Part shown: positions 51,736 through 60,100 of the stretch, in pieces
Numbering within the stretch: the first letter of the stretch is position 1
Layout of the letters: each line of letters begins with the position of its first letter
Position numbers and translations under genes: made by a program
Source: JADLCB01 sp964398315
Lineage (GTDB): Bacteria > Planctomycetota > Phycisphaerae > Tepidisphaerales > Tepidisphaeraceae
DNA length: 64,000 bases
NCBI GenBank assembly: GCA_964398315.1
Contig: CAYNMV010000013.1
Coordinates: 1 to 64,000 of the forward strand
Direction of reading: 5' to 3'
The notes under the pieces: generated by a model
The model's database searches: none
What the model was told of the DNA's origin: nothing
What the model saw: only the letters and a program-made list of their open reading frames with translations

Positions 51736-53613
51736 TCACTCAAGAATCTTCACATCCTTCACATTCAGCTCCACGCTGGCGTTGCCGTTGTATTCATTGA
51801 GGGTGGGCTCAACCGCCAGATCAACGCGAGTGCCGGGTGAGAGCCGGTCAATCAGGGGGGCGAAGTTGAAGGCGATGCACTTGAGACGGCTGTTGCCCTG
51901 GCGCACCAGCAGTTGCAGGTGATCGCCGCTCTTGCCCACCCGGCGCGGAGGGGCGGCGATTTCCAGATCGCGGCAGGCCAGCAGCGGCTTGCGGTTGCCA
52001 TTGCCAAAGGGTCCCAGGCGTTTCAGATCGGCCACCAGCGGCGCGGTGATCTGCCGCAGCTCGGCCAGGCATTCGATATGAAGCTGCGGATTCAGCATCT
52101 CCAGTGAGATCACCTCGCCGGCATGGGCGCGGAAGGCGGCCCGGAAATCCTCGAATTTCCCGCTGGCCAGCCGGCATCCCGCCGCCATCTCGTGGCCGCC
52201 ATACGCTTCGAGGTGATCACGGCACTGCTCAAACGCGCGTGACAGATGGAACCCGGGGATCGACCGCGCCGACCCCTGCCCGGTGCCGTTGTTGAGCGCC
52301 ACCATCACCGTCGGCCGGCCGAAGCGCTCGACGATGCGCGAGGCCACGATGCCGATCACCCCCGGATGCCATCCCTCCCCGCCGAGCACAAAGCCACGAC
52401 AGTCATCGCTGTCCATCCCGAGCTGTTGCACCTGCGCGATCGCCTGATCCAGGATCTCGCGCTCCAGGCTCTGGCGGGCGCGGTTCTGGGTTTCCAGGTA
52501 ATCGGCGATCTCCTGGGACCTGGCGGCATCGGCGTGAGTGAGCATCTCCACCGCAAGCTGGGCATGCCCCATCCGCCCGCAGGCATTGAGGCGCGGCGCC
52601 AGCAGGAAGCCAACGTGATAGCTGTCGATTTTTTGCCCGGTCAGCCCGGCCGACGCGATCAGCGCGCGGATGCCGGTGAGCTTCGACTGCTTGAGCAAAC
52701 CCAGTCCATAGTGGGCGAGGATGCGATTCTCTCCCACCAGCGGCACGACATCGGCAATCGTTCCCAGTGCCGCCAGCGCGGTGGCCTCGCACAGGTAATC
52801 GCGAAACTCCTGCCCCACGCGCCCGCCGGCCATCACCTGCCCCACGCCCCATGCCAGCTTGAATGCCACCCCCGCGCCGCACAGGACCGGATTGGGATAA
52901 GGCGCAGCCCCCTCGCGCGGCAGGCGCGGATGCACAATCGCGTAGCAGTCGGGGAGAAGCGGCGGAGCCTTCAGCGCCTGGTGCTCAAGATTCGAGGAAG
53001 GCGAAGGATCAGGGTTCAGGGGTTCATCGGGCAGCGATGGACAGTCGGCGCTGACCTGGCCACTTTCCTCTGAAGGTGCCTGTGCTGAACCTGCCGCCTC
53101 GCGCCATTCATGGTGGTCGGTGATGATCAGATCCACGCCGCGCTCACGGGCGATCCTGGCCTGCTCGATGGCGGTGATGCCGCAATCCACCGTGATGATG
53201 AGCTGGGCGCCGGCCTCGCAGATCTGCGCAACCGCTTCGCTATTCAGGCCGTAGCCCTCATCGATGCGATGCGGGATGTAGTAATCCACCTGTCCGCCGT
53301 GCAGGCGGATGGCATGCCAGAGAATGCTGGTGGCGGTGATGCCATCCACATCGTAATCGCCGTAGATGACGATTCTTTGCCGCTCACGGATCGCCTGCGC
53401 CACCCGCTCGGCAGCGCGGGCGAGACCAGCCAGCTCGCCCGGCTCGTGCAGCATGCGCAGCGAAGGATTGAGGAACGCCCGGCAGGCCTCCAGATCGCTC
53501 AGGCCGCGGTTGAGCAGGATTTGCGCCAGCACCGGACTGGTGCGCAGCCGCTCGGCCAGGTCCGCGGCGGCGGGGTGAGGGTCGGCGATGATCCAGCGCT
53601 TGGGTCGAGACAT
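51736..53613 (-). CDS. recJ: Single-stranded-DNA-specific exonuclease RecJ
   Basis: RecJ digests single-stranded DNA 5' to 3' in recombination and mismatch repair. The 625-residue protein has the DHH-family motifs YGDYDVDGITA (Asp86, Asp88, Asp90), TVDCG (Asp143) and TDHHEW (166-170), the DHHA1 motif GYGGHEMAAGCRL-like AYGGHEMAAGC, and the C-terminal OB fold. An insert of about 50 Ser/Pro-rich residues (172-222) sits between the DHH motif and AIVHPRL. Otherwise length and order are typical. Confidence 0.96.
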   Translation of the reverse strand: MSRPKRWIIADPHPAAADLAERLRTSPVLAQILLNRGLSDLEACRAFLNPSLRMLHEPGELAGLARAAERVAQAIRERQRIVIYGDYDVDGITATSILWHAIRLHGGQVDYYIPHRIDEGYGLNSEAVAQICEAGAQLIITVDCGITAIEQARIARERGVDLIITDHHEWREAAGSAQAPSEESGQVSADCPSLPDEPLNPDPSPSSNLEHQALKAPPLLPDCYAIVHPRLPREGAAPYPNPVLCGAGVAFKLAWGVGQVMAGGRVGQEFRDYLCEATALAALGTIADVVPLVGENRILAHYGLGLLKQSKLTGIRALIASAGLTGQKIDSYHVGFLLAPRLNACGRMGHAQLAVEMLTHADAARSQEIADYLETQNRARQSLEREILDQAIAQVQQLGMDSDDCRGFVLGGEGWHPGVIGIVASRIVERFGRPTVMVALNNGTGQGSARSIPGFHLSRAFEQCRDHLEAYGGHEMAAGCRLASGKFEDFRAAFRAHAGEVISLEMLNPQLHIECLAELRQITAPLVADLKRLGPFGNGNRKPLLACRDLEIAAPPRRVGKSGDHLQLLVRQGNSRLKCIAFNFAPLIDRLSPGTRVDLAVEPTLNEYNGNASVELNVKDVKILE

Positions 53614-53789
53614 CCGGGCGAGTCAGGGGTCAACCCCGATTGTAAGGCCTTTGGTCGTACGATGCGAATCCCCCTTTGGCGCACGCCCATTGCCTTCTCT
53701 TGGCCCGACACATGCCGGCATGTCCAGAGACTGAGTGGGAAGCCGCCAGGCAAGGCATCCATCAGGCAGCGGTGGATGAAGCGCTGCGC

Positions 53790-54716
53790 TCAGCTCAGCA
53801 GGTAGACCTTGATGTAGAAGTAGACCAGCGACACCAGGCTGACGACGATGCTGGCCCAGAGCGTGATCTTGAGGATGCGGATGCGATTGGCGATTTCCTT
53901 GTCGCGCCATTCGGCCAGGCGGCGGTCGATCTCATCAAGCTTGCGGTCGATGCGGGCCTCGATTTCATCGAGCTTCTGGTTGAGATAGGTGTCGGCCGAC
54001 TTCTTGATCCGCCCGGCGATGCCGCCGATCAGGCCCGCTTCCTCGATTTCTTCCTTGATGGTGCCGGGGCGCTGGGCCGGGGGCGGGGCCACCGTCGCCG
54101 GGCCATTGGCCTGCTGTGGCGGCAGGAAGCGATAATCGGCCTCGGCCTCGCTGTCGCCGATCATGTTGGAGACGATCGACCCGAGAAACGCCCGCCGCTT
54201 GCGGTTCATGCGCGAGAAAAAGCCTTCCTGCTTCTTCAGTTTGCGCACCAGGGTGGGCACATCATCGTTCTGGCGCACCGTCACCCCGCGCAGCAGTGCC
54301 AGGGCGATCAGCCCGCGATGACTCAGCCCCTCAAAGCGCATCGAATGGATGCGCGTGATCTCCACCGCCAGGTGCTCCTTGCTGACATTCACCGGCACTG
54401 GCCGCCGCCCCCACTTGACCACATCCAGCATCGCCTCGCGGTCCATCGAGGCGATGAGCTGCCGGCGCTCATGGATTGCGGCAACCAGGTGAGGACGGGT
54501 CTTGTAGCGGGCCGGCTCCAGGCCCAGTTCCTCGGCCAGGGTTTCCAGCTCATCCTTGGGCAGATCCTGAAGCTGGCGGGCGGGCATGGTGGTGGGTGTC
54601 ACCGCGCGGGCCGATGCAGACCCGGCAGACGAGGCCGATGCGCTGGAAGGCGCTGCGGGGGATGCCGCGCCGGGGGTCGAGGGCAGCATCTTGATGTCAC
54701 TGTCGGCCGGACTCAT
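53790..54716 (-). CDS. Tail-anchored coiled-coil protein with SAP/Rho-N-like motif
   Basis: A 308-residue protein. After an Ala/Ser/Pro-rich start comes LPKDELETLAEELGLEPARY, which resembles the helix-turn-helix of SAP or Rho N-terminal domains that bind nucleic acid, then a second helical repeat (FEGLSHRGLIALALLRGV). Near the end lies a charged coiled coil (LDEIEARIDRKLDEIDRRLA) followed by one membrane helix (ITLWASIVVSLVSLVYFYIK). The protein is therefore probably anchored by its C-terminus with the rest in the cytoplasm. No function known. No clear ribosome-binding site for the ATG at 54716. Confidence 0.72.
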   Translation of the reverse strand: MSPADSDIKMLPSTPGAASPAAPSSASASSAGSASARAVTPTTMPARQLQDLPKDELETLAEELGLEPARYKTRPHLVAAIHERRQLIASMDREAMLDVVKWGRRPVPVNVSKEHLAVEITRIHSMRFEGLSHRGLIALALLRGVTVRQNDDVPTLVRKLKKQEGFFSRMNRKRRAFLGSIVSNMIGDSEAEADYRFLPPQQANGPATVAPPPAQRPGTIKEEIEEAGLIGGIAGRIKKSADTYLNQKLDEIEARIDRKLDEIDRRLAEWRDKEIANRIRILKITLWASIVVSLVSLVYFYIKVYLLS

Positions 54717-54944
54717 AGGGGATCGGATCTCAGGATTCACAGCGCAGGCTGGGGTGGCGGCACGGTCCGCCGCCCATCTCATCACGCCTGGCGCTGAACC
54801 ACCATGATGCCATACGCGAACAACAAGGCCCACTCCGATTGATGAAAGGACGGGTTATCCCGCATTCAGCTTTCATCCTCTTGCAGTTTCATGGTCTTTG
54901 CGGGTTCATGTTCTCTGCCGCTTCCTGTGCATGCAACACCGCAT

Positions 54945-55235
54945 CTATCCGTGCAACACCGCGTTAATGCCCACCAGGATCGCGTGGGCCCGCCAGAGCA
55001 GCACAAACGCGATGCAGAGCAGGATACAGACCAGCGCATCGCCCCAGAAACTGGTGAACCGCAGGCGCAGGCCATGGATGATCACATAGCGGCGCAACAG
55101 GGCGATGTAGCGATCCTCACCGGCCAGCCAGACATACCAGCTCCACAGTGACTGCACCGTGATGACGGTGGCATAGACCATCACCACTGTGCCGAGCGTC
55201 CAGCGGAAGAAGTTGAACAGGTCGATGTCGGTCAT
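54945..55235 (-). CDS. Small two-span membrane protein
   Basis: A 96-residue protein starting MTDIDLFNFFRWTLGTVVMV. One hydrophobic helix lies near residues 10-35 and another near 65-85 (DALVCILLCIAFVLLWRAHA), with a basic loop between them. No family recognised. Codon pattern and hydrophobicity support it as a real gene, although the ribosome-binding site is weak. Confidence 0.7.
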   Translation of the reverse strand: MTDIDLFNFFRWTLGTVVMVYATVITVQSLWSWYVWLAGEDRYIALLRRYVIIHGLRLRFTSFWGDALVCILLCIAFVLLWRAHAILVGINAVLHG

Positions 55236-55518
55236 GGCCAACGCGCCCGCCGGCCCGAATGAGCCAGCCGCCTGGCGCAGGGCTCATTGTACTGTATGCC
55301 GCCCCCGCCCGGCAGGTGGGATCGGGGCCGGCAGGAGCAGATCAGGCACACCCGCCAGGGCAAGCCCCGGGAGAGGATCAACCCCGGGGACATAACAGGC
55401 GGAACAAAAGGCGATTGAGACTGCGCAGCAGGGCACGGCCCCCGCGCAGGCGGCCCGAGGAAAGACAAAGACGCGGCGGCAGGGTCATGCCACGCAGAAT
55501 CCTGCTACGCAGATCGCG

Positions 55519-55728
55519 TCAGGCCGTCACATCGAGCTGGCCGCCGAGGCCGGTTGCCCGGGCCACCAGGGCATCACCAGCGCGGGCCACGCCTGTGGAG
55601 GCGGCCTGGATCAGCTGGATGGCGGCCGCGCCATTGGCGCGCTCGACATCCAGGATCTTCTTGGCCACGCGGATCTGGACTTGCCCCATCACCTCTGCGG
55701 CCTTCATGTTGGAAAGGGCTTGTACCAT
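55519..55728 (-). CDS. YjfB-like putative motility protein
   Basis: A 69-residue protein starting MVQALSNMKAAEVMGQVQIR with AKKILDVERANGAAAIQLIQ after it. The pattern of a helical segment with QVQ, a KxLD core and a Gly-Ala-rich LIQ stretch resembles YjfB, a small protein family linked with motility in Bacillus and others. The resemblance is by eye. It lies far from the main flagellar block, divergent from the lexA promoter, with 276 gene-free bases between it and the small membrane protein gene. Confidence 0.55.
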   Translation of the reverse strand: MVQALSNMKAAEVMGQVQIRVAKKILDVERANGAAAIQLIQAASTGVARAGDALVARATGLGGQLDVTA

Positions 55729-55984
55729 CGCTATGGCTGTCTATCGGCCATCCGCCCGCCGGGAAACAGCCCAGGGCGGTTATTGGACGCAGCACCCCCG
55801 CGCCACGGAGCGGCTGACACATCGTCTCCCCTGCTCCATCTGTAATATTCCCCTCCGCCGGCACGCGAGGATGGTGTCTCGGTAACGACTCCAACTCCTG
55901 TTCCTTGCAAGTCTTATCTAAATCATGCTGCCGGGCGACCTGATCCCTCCTGCTGAAAAATCCTTACTACCGAACAAAATCCGT

Positions 55985-56013
55985 TTGACTCCCCCAAATT
56001 GTTAGGGTAATAT
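55985..56013 (+). promoter_or_regulatory. Promoter of the lexA unit
   Basis: TTGACT (55985-55990), a 17-base spacer and TAATAT (56008-56013) form a near-consensus sigma70 promoter in a locally AT-rich stretch. TTGT and ACAA flank the -10 box as short inverted arms, which could belong to an operator. Transcription would start near 56020, just ahead of the acidic frame that begins at 56041. Otherwise 55729-56040 is empty. Confidence 0.7.
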
Positions 56014-56040
56014 ACAACCGCACAGTCTCCGAACCGATGG

Positions 56041-56613
56041 ATGGATCCAACAGGTGGAGCCGTGGAGCGAGCCAACGTGCAGGATGAATCACGTGCGTCC
56101 ACAGCGCCGGGCCGGGCATTGGATGAGCTTGAGCAGGCACTGGAAGCGGTGACGGCTTGCAGCCCGGCATCGACGGGCGATTTCACCGCGGCGCAGGTGC
56201 TCAGCCCGGCGGAGGTGAAAGCGCTGCTGCAGGATCTGCCGGCGGATCTGGATGAGGCGATTGGCGCCCCGGACCGTTCGCCGCCTGCACAGGAGTCACC
56301 TGCACAAGAGTCGTTGGCACAGGATCAGCCATCGCTGGAGACGCCGCCGCCTTGCCCGGCCGGTCAAGGGCGGACAACTCAGCAAGTTTCAACCGAGGAC
56401 GCATATGAATCTCACGCCCCGCCAACTGGATGTGCTGGTGGCGATTCGCAACTACCGCCATCTGCATGGCTATTCGCCCACCATGCAGGAACTGGCCGAC
56501 CAGCTCGGCACCAGCAAGGTCACTATCTTCGAGCACGTCGGCGCGCTGGAAAAAAAACGCGTGCTGCGGCGCGACAAGCACAAGGCGCGCTCTTTGGAGA
56601 TCATCGCGGATGA
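56041..56613 (+). CDS. Possible acidic leader protein overlapping lexA
   Basis: A 190-codon frame starts with MDPTGGAVERANVQDESRAS 21 bases after the predicted transcription start. Its first 120 residues look coding: acidic, with a helical part (LDELEQALEAVTACSPAS; AEVKALLQDLPADLDEAIGA) and a PAQES-type repeat. Past about 56405 it runs in another frame through lexA and looks like a shadow. It is either a real gene with an overlapping end, a gene cut by a frameshift, or an upstream frame that modulates lexA. No family recognised. Confidence 0.4.
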   Translation: MDPTGGAVERANVQDESRASTAPGRALDELEQALEAVTACSPASTGDFTAAQVLSPAEVKALLQDLPADLDEAIGAPDRSPPAQESPAQESLAQDQPSLETPPPCPAGQGRTTQQVSTEDAYESHAPPTGCAGGDSQLPPSAWLFAHHAGTGRPARHQQGHYLRARRRAGKKTRAAARQAQGALFGDHRG

Positions 56614-57022
56614 GCGCCTGCCGGATGAGGACCGTTCCACCAAGCTTCCCCTGCTGGGCAACATCGCCGCCGGCTCCCCCATCGAGGCGGTGGAAAACCG
56701 CGAGGAAATCGACCTTGAGCAGATGTTCGCCAGCCGCCAGGGCGTTTATGTGCTGCGCGTGCGCGGTGAGAGCATGATCGACGATCACCTGTGCGACGGG
56801 GACTACGTCGTCATCGAGCGCCGTGACACGGCCCGCAACGGCGAGCAGGTTGTTGCACTGCTCGATACCGGCGAAGCAACCCTCAAGCGTTTCTACAAGG
56901 AAAGCGGCGGCAAGATTCGCCTTCAGCCCGCCAACCGTTCCATGGAGCCGCGCATCGTCGAAGCCGATCGCTGCCGCATCCAGGGTGTCGTCATCGGCGT
57001 GCTGCGCTCTTACAACAACTGA
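56405..57022 (+). CDS. lexA: SOS response repressor LexA
   Basis: LexA represses DNA-repair genes until RecA-stimulated self-cleavage. The 205-residue protein has an N-terminal winged helix (GYSPTMQELADQLGTSKVTI, about 22-41), an Ala-Gly cleavage site in GNIAAGSP (Ala89-Gly90), and the Ser/Lys dyad Ser123 (RGESMIDD) and Lys161 (GEATLKRFY). Length is typical. GAGGACGCAT precedes the ATG at 56405. The recognition helix TSKVTIFEHV differs from that of E. coli, so a lineage-specific SOS box is likely. Two alternative hairpins follow the gene. Confidence 0.96.
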   Translation: MNLTPRQLDVLVAIRNYRHLHGYSPTMQELADQLGTSKVTIFEHVGALEKKRVLRRDKHKARSLEIIADERLPDEDRSTKLPLLGNIAAGSPIEAVENREEIDLEQMFASRQGVYVLRVRGESMIDDHLCDGDYVVIERRDTARNGEQVVALLDTGEATLKRFYKESGGKIRLQPANRSMEPRIVEADRCRIQGVVIGVLRSYNN

Positions 57023-57046
57023 TCCTGCCGCCTGGAGCAGCTTCGC

Positions 57047-57098
57047 CCTGTGCCTTCAATCGACCCGCGTTAATTGAAGGCACCGGATACGGCACAGG
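57047..57098 (+). other. Mutually exclusive hairpins after lexA
   Basis: GTGCCTTCAAT (57050-57060) pairs perfectly with ATTGAAGGCAC (57073-57083). Alternatively CCTGTGCC (57047-57054) pairs with GGCACAGG (57091-57098). The two stems share bases and cannot form together. There is no T tract. The rest of the 472-base gap 57023-57494 shows no gene that I can support. Confidence 0.45.
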
Positions 57099-57494
57099 CG
57101 GCGGCCCAATGGTGATTGCGGAACGCCAAATCGGGTTGAGCACAAGCCCGGTGATCGGACATTTGCAGGCTGTGGCCTTGCTGGCCGCGGGTTCGATTGC
57201 CGACTGAAGGCATAGCAGGGAAGCACATCACACATCGGTGATGGGTCGTCCGCCATCTGCCGGCGGGCCATCACGTTTGGTTCAGTGAGGTTGAGGTAAA
57301 CAAGGCAGGCAGCATGACAGGCGCCGCAGCACAGTGCGCTCGGCATGGCATGTTGCGCTGGGACTGTTTCAGCCGGCCCGTTTCAGACCGGTCTGCGGCC
57401 GGTTTCACTTTTCCGCTGCCCGGCAATCATGGCCGCAGCGCGAAGCATCCCGTTTCTCCCCTCGTTGCTGTATGGCCCTGGGGAAGGAGGTACC

Positions 57495-58052
57495 ATGGCT
57501 GCGGTTGTCCGCCGTGTCGGTCCTGCTTCCAGGCAGTCCCCCAGCAGCGCGTCTCGCGCAACTGATTCCGTTGTCCGTGCCGGGCCAGCCGGCCCGCGTG
57601 GCGCCGTGCCTGCAACCCAGGCGCCTGTGGATAGGATAGCAGGCGCTAACGCAGCGGTATCCCGCTCATCCCCTGTTGTGACAGCTCGACCTCGAAGCGC
57701 ACCGGCCACCTCCCACCGCACCGGCGGATGGCGCAGCGATGCGGGGCGGGGATCGAGCCGGGGCGCAGCGCGTAAGCCCGCCGGCGTGAAGCCCGAGCCT
57801 GCCATCCTCTTCCAGGGTTATTTCAAGAGCCTTGGCCCGCGCACCTATGCGGCCCAGGTCAAGCGGGCCGCCAACGGCAACCACTTCCTGGTTTTGACCG
57901 AAGGCAAGCGTGATCCCGACACCAACGAGGTGAAGAAACTCAGTCTTTTTATCTTTTCCGAGGATTTTCCGGCCTTCTTCCGGCTGATGAAACAGGCCGC
58001 CGAGTTCATCAAGGCGCATCCCACCCCCAAGACGGTGAAGCGCAGGCGCTGA
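57495..58052 (+). CDS. PUR-domain nucleic-acid-binding protein
   Basis: A 185-residue basic protein. The C-terminal 75 residues read as a PUR-alpha-like repeat (DUF3276 type): ILFQGYFKSLGPRTYAAQVK, NHFLVLTEGKRDPDTNEVKK, LSLFIFSEDFPAFFRLMKQA. Such domains bind single-stranded DNA or RNA; Borrelia and Bacteroidetes have stand-alone versions. The first 100 residues are Ala/Arg/Ser/Pro-rich and disordered, a possible nucleic-acid-binding tail. AAGGAGG lies just before the ATG at 57495. It follows lexA after a long spacer. Confidence 0.8.
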   Translation: MAAVVRRVGPASRQSPSSASRATDSVVRAGPAGPRGAVPATQAPVDRIAGANAAVSRSSPVVTARPRSAPATSHRTGGWRSDAGRGSSRGAARKPAGVKPEPAILFQGYFKSLGPRTYAAQVKRAANGNHFLVLTEGKRDPDTNEVKKLSLFIFSEDFPAFFRLMKQAAEFIKAHPTPKTVKRRR

Positions 58053-58160
58053 GCCTCTTACGCACAGCAGAAGAAGGCTTCGTGAACCGCGATCCGATTC
58101 CCCGCTTGCGCGAACCGAGTGCGCGGCAGTGCTTTGCGTAGCCCGGATGAGAGTGATGGA

Positions 58161-58970
58161 TTACCTGGTATCCCTGGCCAGCGGCAGGTAGAGGCTGAAC
58201 GTGCTGCCCCGCCCTGCCTCCGACTGTACCTCCACCCGCCCGCGGTGGTGCTCCATGATCTCGCGCACGATCGCCAACCCCAGCCCGGTGCCTTTGGCTT
58301 CACCCTTCTGGGCCGTTCCCTTCGTGGTGAAGAAGGGTTCAAAAATGCGCGGCAGGAGCTTCTCGGGAATGCCCGGGCCGGTGTCGATCACCTGGATGCG
58401 CGCCTCGGTGGCATCCTCGGTTCGCCCGGCCTTGATCGTGATCGATCCGCCGCGCCCCAGCATGGCCTGGCGGGCGTTGATGAGCAGGTTAAGCAGCACC
58501 TGCTCAAGCTGCACCATGTCCCCCTCAATCATCAGATCCGGCTCAACATGCACCCGCAGCGCGATGCCGTCCTTGCGCGGGTCGCGCGCCAGCACAGTGA
58601 GTGTTTCATCCACCAGCTCCTGCACGCTGATCACCGACAGGCTTGACTGCCCACGCGCCAGCCCCAGCATTGACTGACAGATCCGCCCTGCCTTGGTCGA
58701 TCCCTGGAACGCCTTGCTCAGGGCCTTGCGGATCAGTTCCAGGTCCGGCTCCTCGCTCTCAGCGCTTTGCAGGGCATACTGCGAATAGCTCACCACCGGC
58801 GTCAGCAGGTTATTGAACTCATGCGCAATGACCGCCGCGATGGTGCCGATCGTCGCCAGACGCTGTGATTCGGTCAATTGCTGCTTGACCGCCTCTAGCT
58901 GATCGCGCGCTGCCTCCAGTTGCTGAAGCAGATTCAGTTCCATCGGCTGGCTGGGGGTCATTTCGGTCAC
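58161..58970 (-). CDS. Soluble sensor histidine kinase
   Basis: A 269-residue kinase with no membrane segment. A short N-terminal coiled coil leads to the H box AVIAHEFNNLLTPVVSYSQY (His50), then the ATPase domain with N box LNLLINARQAM, G1 DTGPGIP, F box FEPFFTTK and G2 GTGLGLAIVREIM. There is no receiver domain and no partner response regulator nearby. The start is a GTG at 58970 or an ATG at 58961. Input probably comes through protein contact. It diverges from the MshEN-domain gene across a 328-base gap in which I see nothing. Confidence 0.92.
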   Translation of the reverse strand: MTEMTPSQPMELNLLQQLEAARDQLEAVKQQLTESQRLATIGTIAAVIAHEFNNLLTPVVSYSQYALQSAESEEPDLELIRKALSKAFQGSTKAGRICQSMLGLARGQSSLSVISVQELVDETLTVLARDPRKDGIALRVHVEPDLMIEGDMVQLEQVLLNLLINARQAMLGRGGSITIKAGRTEDATEARIQVIDTGPGIPEKLLPRIFEPFFTTKGTAQKGEAKGTGLGLAIVREIMEHHRGRVEVQSEAGRGSTFSLYLPLARDTR

Positions 58971-59298
58971 TTCGTCCTGTATCGGCCACCGCCCCCCTTT
59001 GCATGAAGTGCAACTCTCCTATCGGACGGTGCCGCCTTCGACGCGGCCCACACCCCGCGGCCCCGGCACAAGAATCCAACAGCGCAGGCATGCCACTATG
59101 TCACCGCTCGCGTCATCACAGAGGGCACATGCACATCAAGCCCGCTCCTGTAACCGGCCCCCGGGCAGCATCCTGCGGCAGTTTACCGGACATGCCATTC
59201 TGCCGCATTCCGTTTGCCGCCCCGCCCGGCACATCGTAAGTCACCCGCGAACGAATGCCCCGTCGGCGTTTGTGTCGCTGGAAAGGCAAGGAGAGACA

Positions 59299-59751
59299 AT
59301 GCGTCGCAGTCTACGATTCGGAGAGCTTCTCGCGCGGATGGTCCCCCTGAGCGAGCATGATGTCGAAGAGATCCTGCACGAGCAGAAAAGCTGTGGCAAA
59401 CGATTCGGCGAGATCGCCATGGCCTGGGGCCTGTGCGAGCCGGAGCACGTGTGGCGCGCCTGGTGCCAGCAGACTGGCGATCGCCTGGAGCGCGTCCACC
59501 TCGACCGCATCGGCATTGACGCCCAGGCAACCGGCCTGCTCACGCGCCAGCAGGCCATCACCCATCGCGCCATCCCCGTACGACATTTTAGCTCGCTCAT
59601 CGTGCTGGCCATCGCCGACCCGGCCGAGCAGGCGTATCTCGTCGACGCCCTGACTCCTCTGGGCAAGCAGGTCAAATTCGTCCTCGCCGAGCCGATGGAA
59701 ATCGACTGGGCTATCGAAACCTACTACGCCCCGCTCGCCGCATCGGCGTGA
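59299..59751 (+). CDS. Stand-alone MshEN (GspE N-terminal) domain protein
   Basis: A 150-residue protein starting MRRSLRFGELLARMVPLSEH. It matches the N-terminal domain of type II secretion/type IV pilus ATPases: LGEL-type helix, ILHEQKSCGKRFGEIAMAWG, then LLTRQQAITHRAIPVRHFSS and LVLAIADPAEQAYLVDALTP. The ATPase domain is missing. MshEN domains of MshE bind cyclic-di-GMP through two RLGxx-type motifs; the spacing here is similar but not identical. AAGGAGAG precedes the ATG. Divergent from the soluble histidine kinase. Confidence 0.82.
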   Translation: MRRSLRFGELLARMVPLSEHDVEEILHEQKSCGKRFGEIAMAWGLCEPEHVWRAWCQQTGDRLERVHLDRIGIDAQATGLLTRQQAITHRAIPVRHFSSLIVLAIADPAEQAYLVDALTPLGKQVKFVLAEPMEIDWAIETYYAPLAASA

Positions 59752-59841
59752 AGGTGCATGCGCGGTTCAGGCTTTCAGACTCCAGGAAGTTGCCAGGTGT
59801 GATACATCGGCATCGCTGTCGTGATGCATCGGTGCCGCTGC

Positions 59842-59877
59842 GCTGACACTGCCACCTCTTCCGCCGGCAGTGTCAGC
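59842..59877. terminator. Inverted repeat between convergent genes
   Basis: GCTGACACTGCC (59842-59853) and GGCAGTGTCAGC (59866-59877) form a perfect 12-bp stem around a 12-base loop. It lies in the 349-base gap between the convergent MshEN and DUF2339 genes and may serve both. There is no T tract. Nothing else is seen in 59752-60100. Confidence 0.5.
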
Positions 59878-60100
59878 AGCAACTCCCGGTAACCCGCCTC
59901 GGATCCCGCAGCCGAAACAGCTCGTATGTTGTCTGCCCGACCAGCGGGCATGGGGATCCACCAGGTCCGCCGCCTCGGCCTCGGGCACGATGCGGGCGAA
60001 TGCCTGTTCCAGCGGTGCCCGGTCGGTGATGGGCGCGTGGGGGATTGCCGCTTTGCGATGAGCGGGCGGATCAAGCTGGCTGCAGGTCCTGTGTGCGGCT

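Noticed and set aside
57180..57200. GGTTCGATTGCC, resembling a tRNA T-loop
   Set aside because: No acceptor stem, anticodon arm or D arm could be paired around it.
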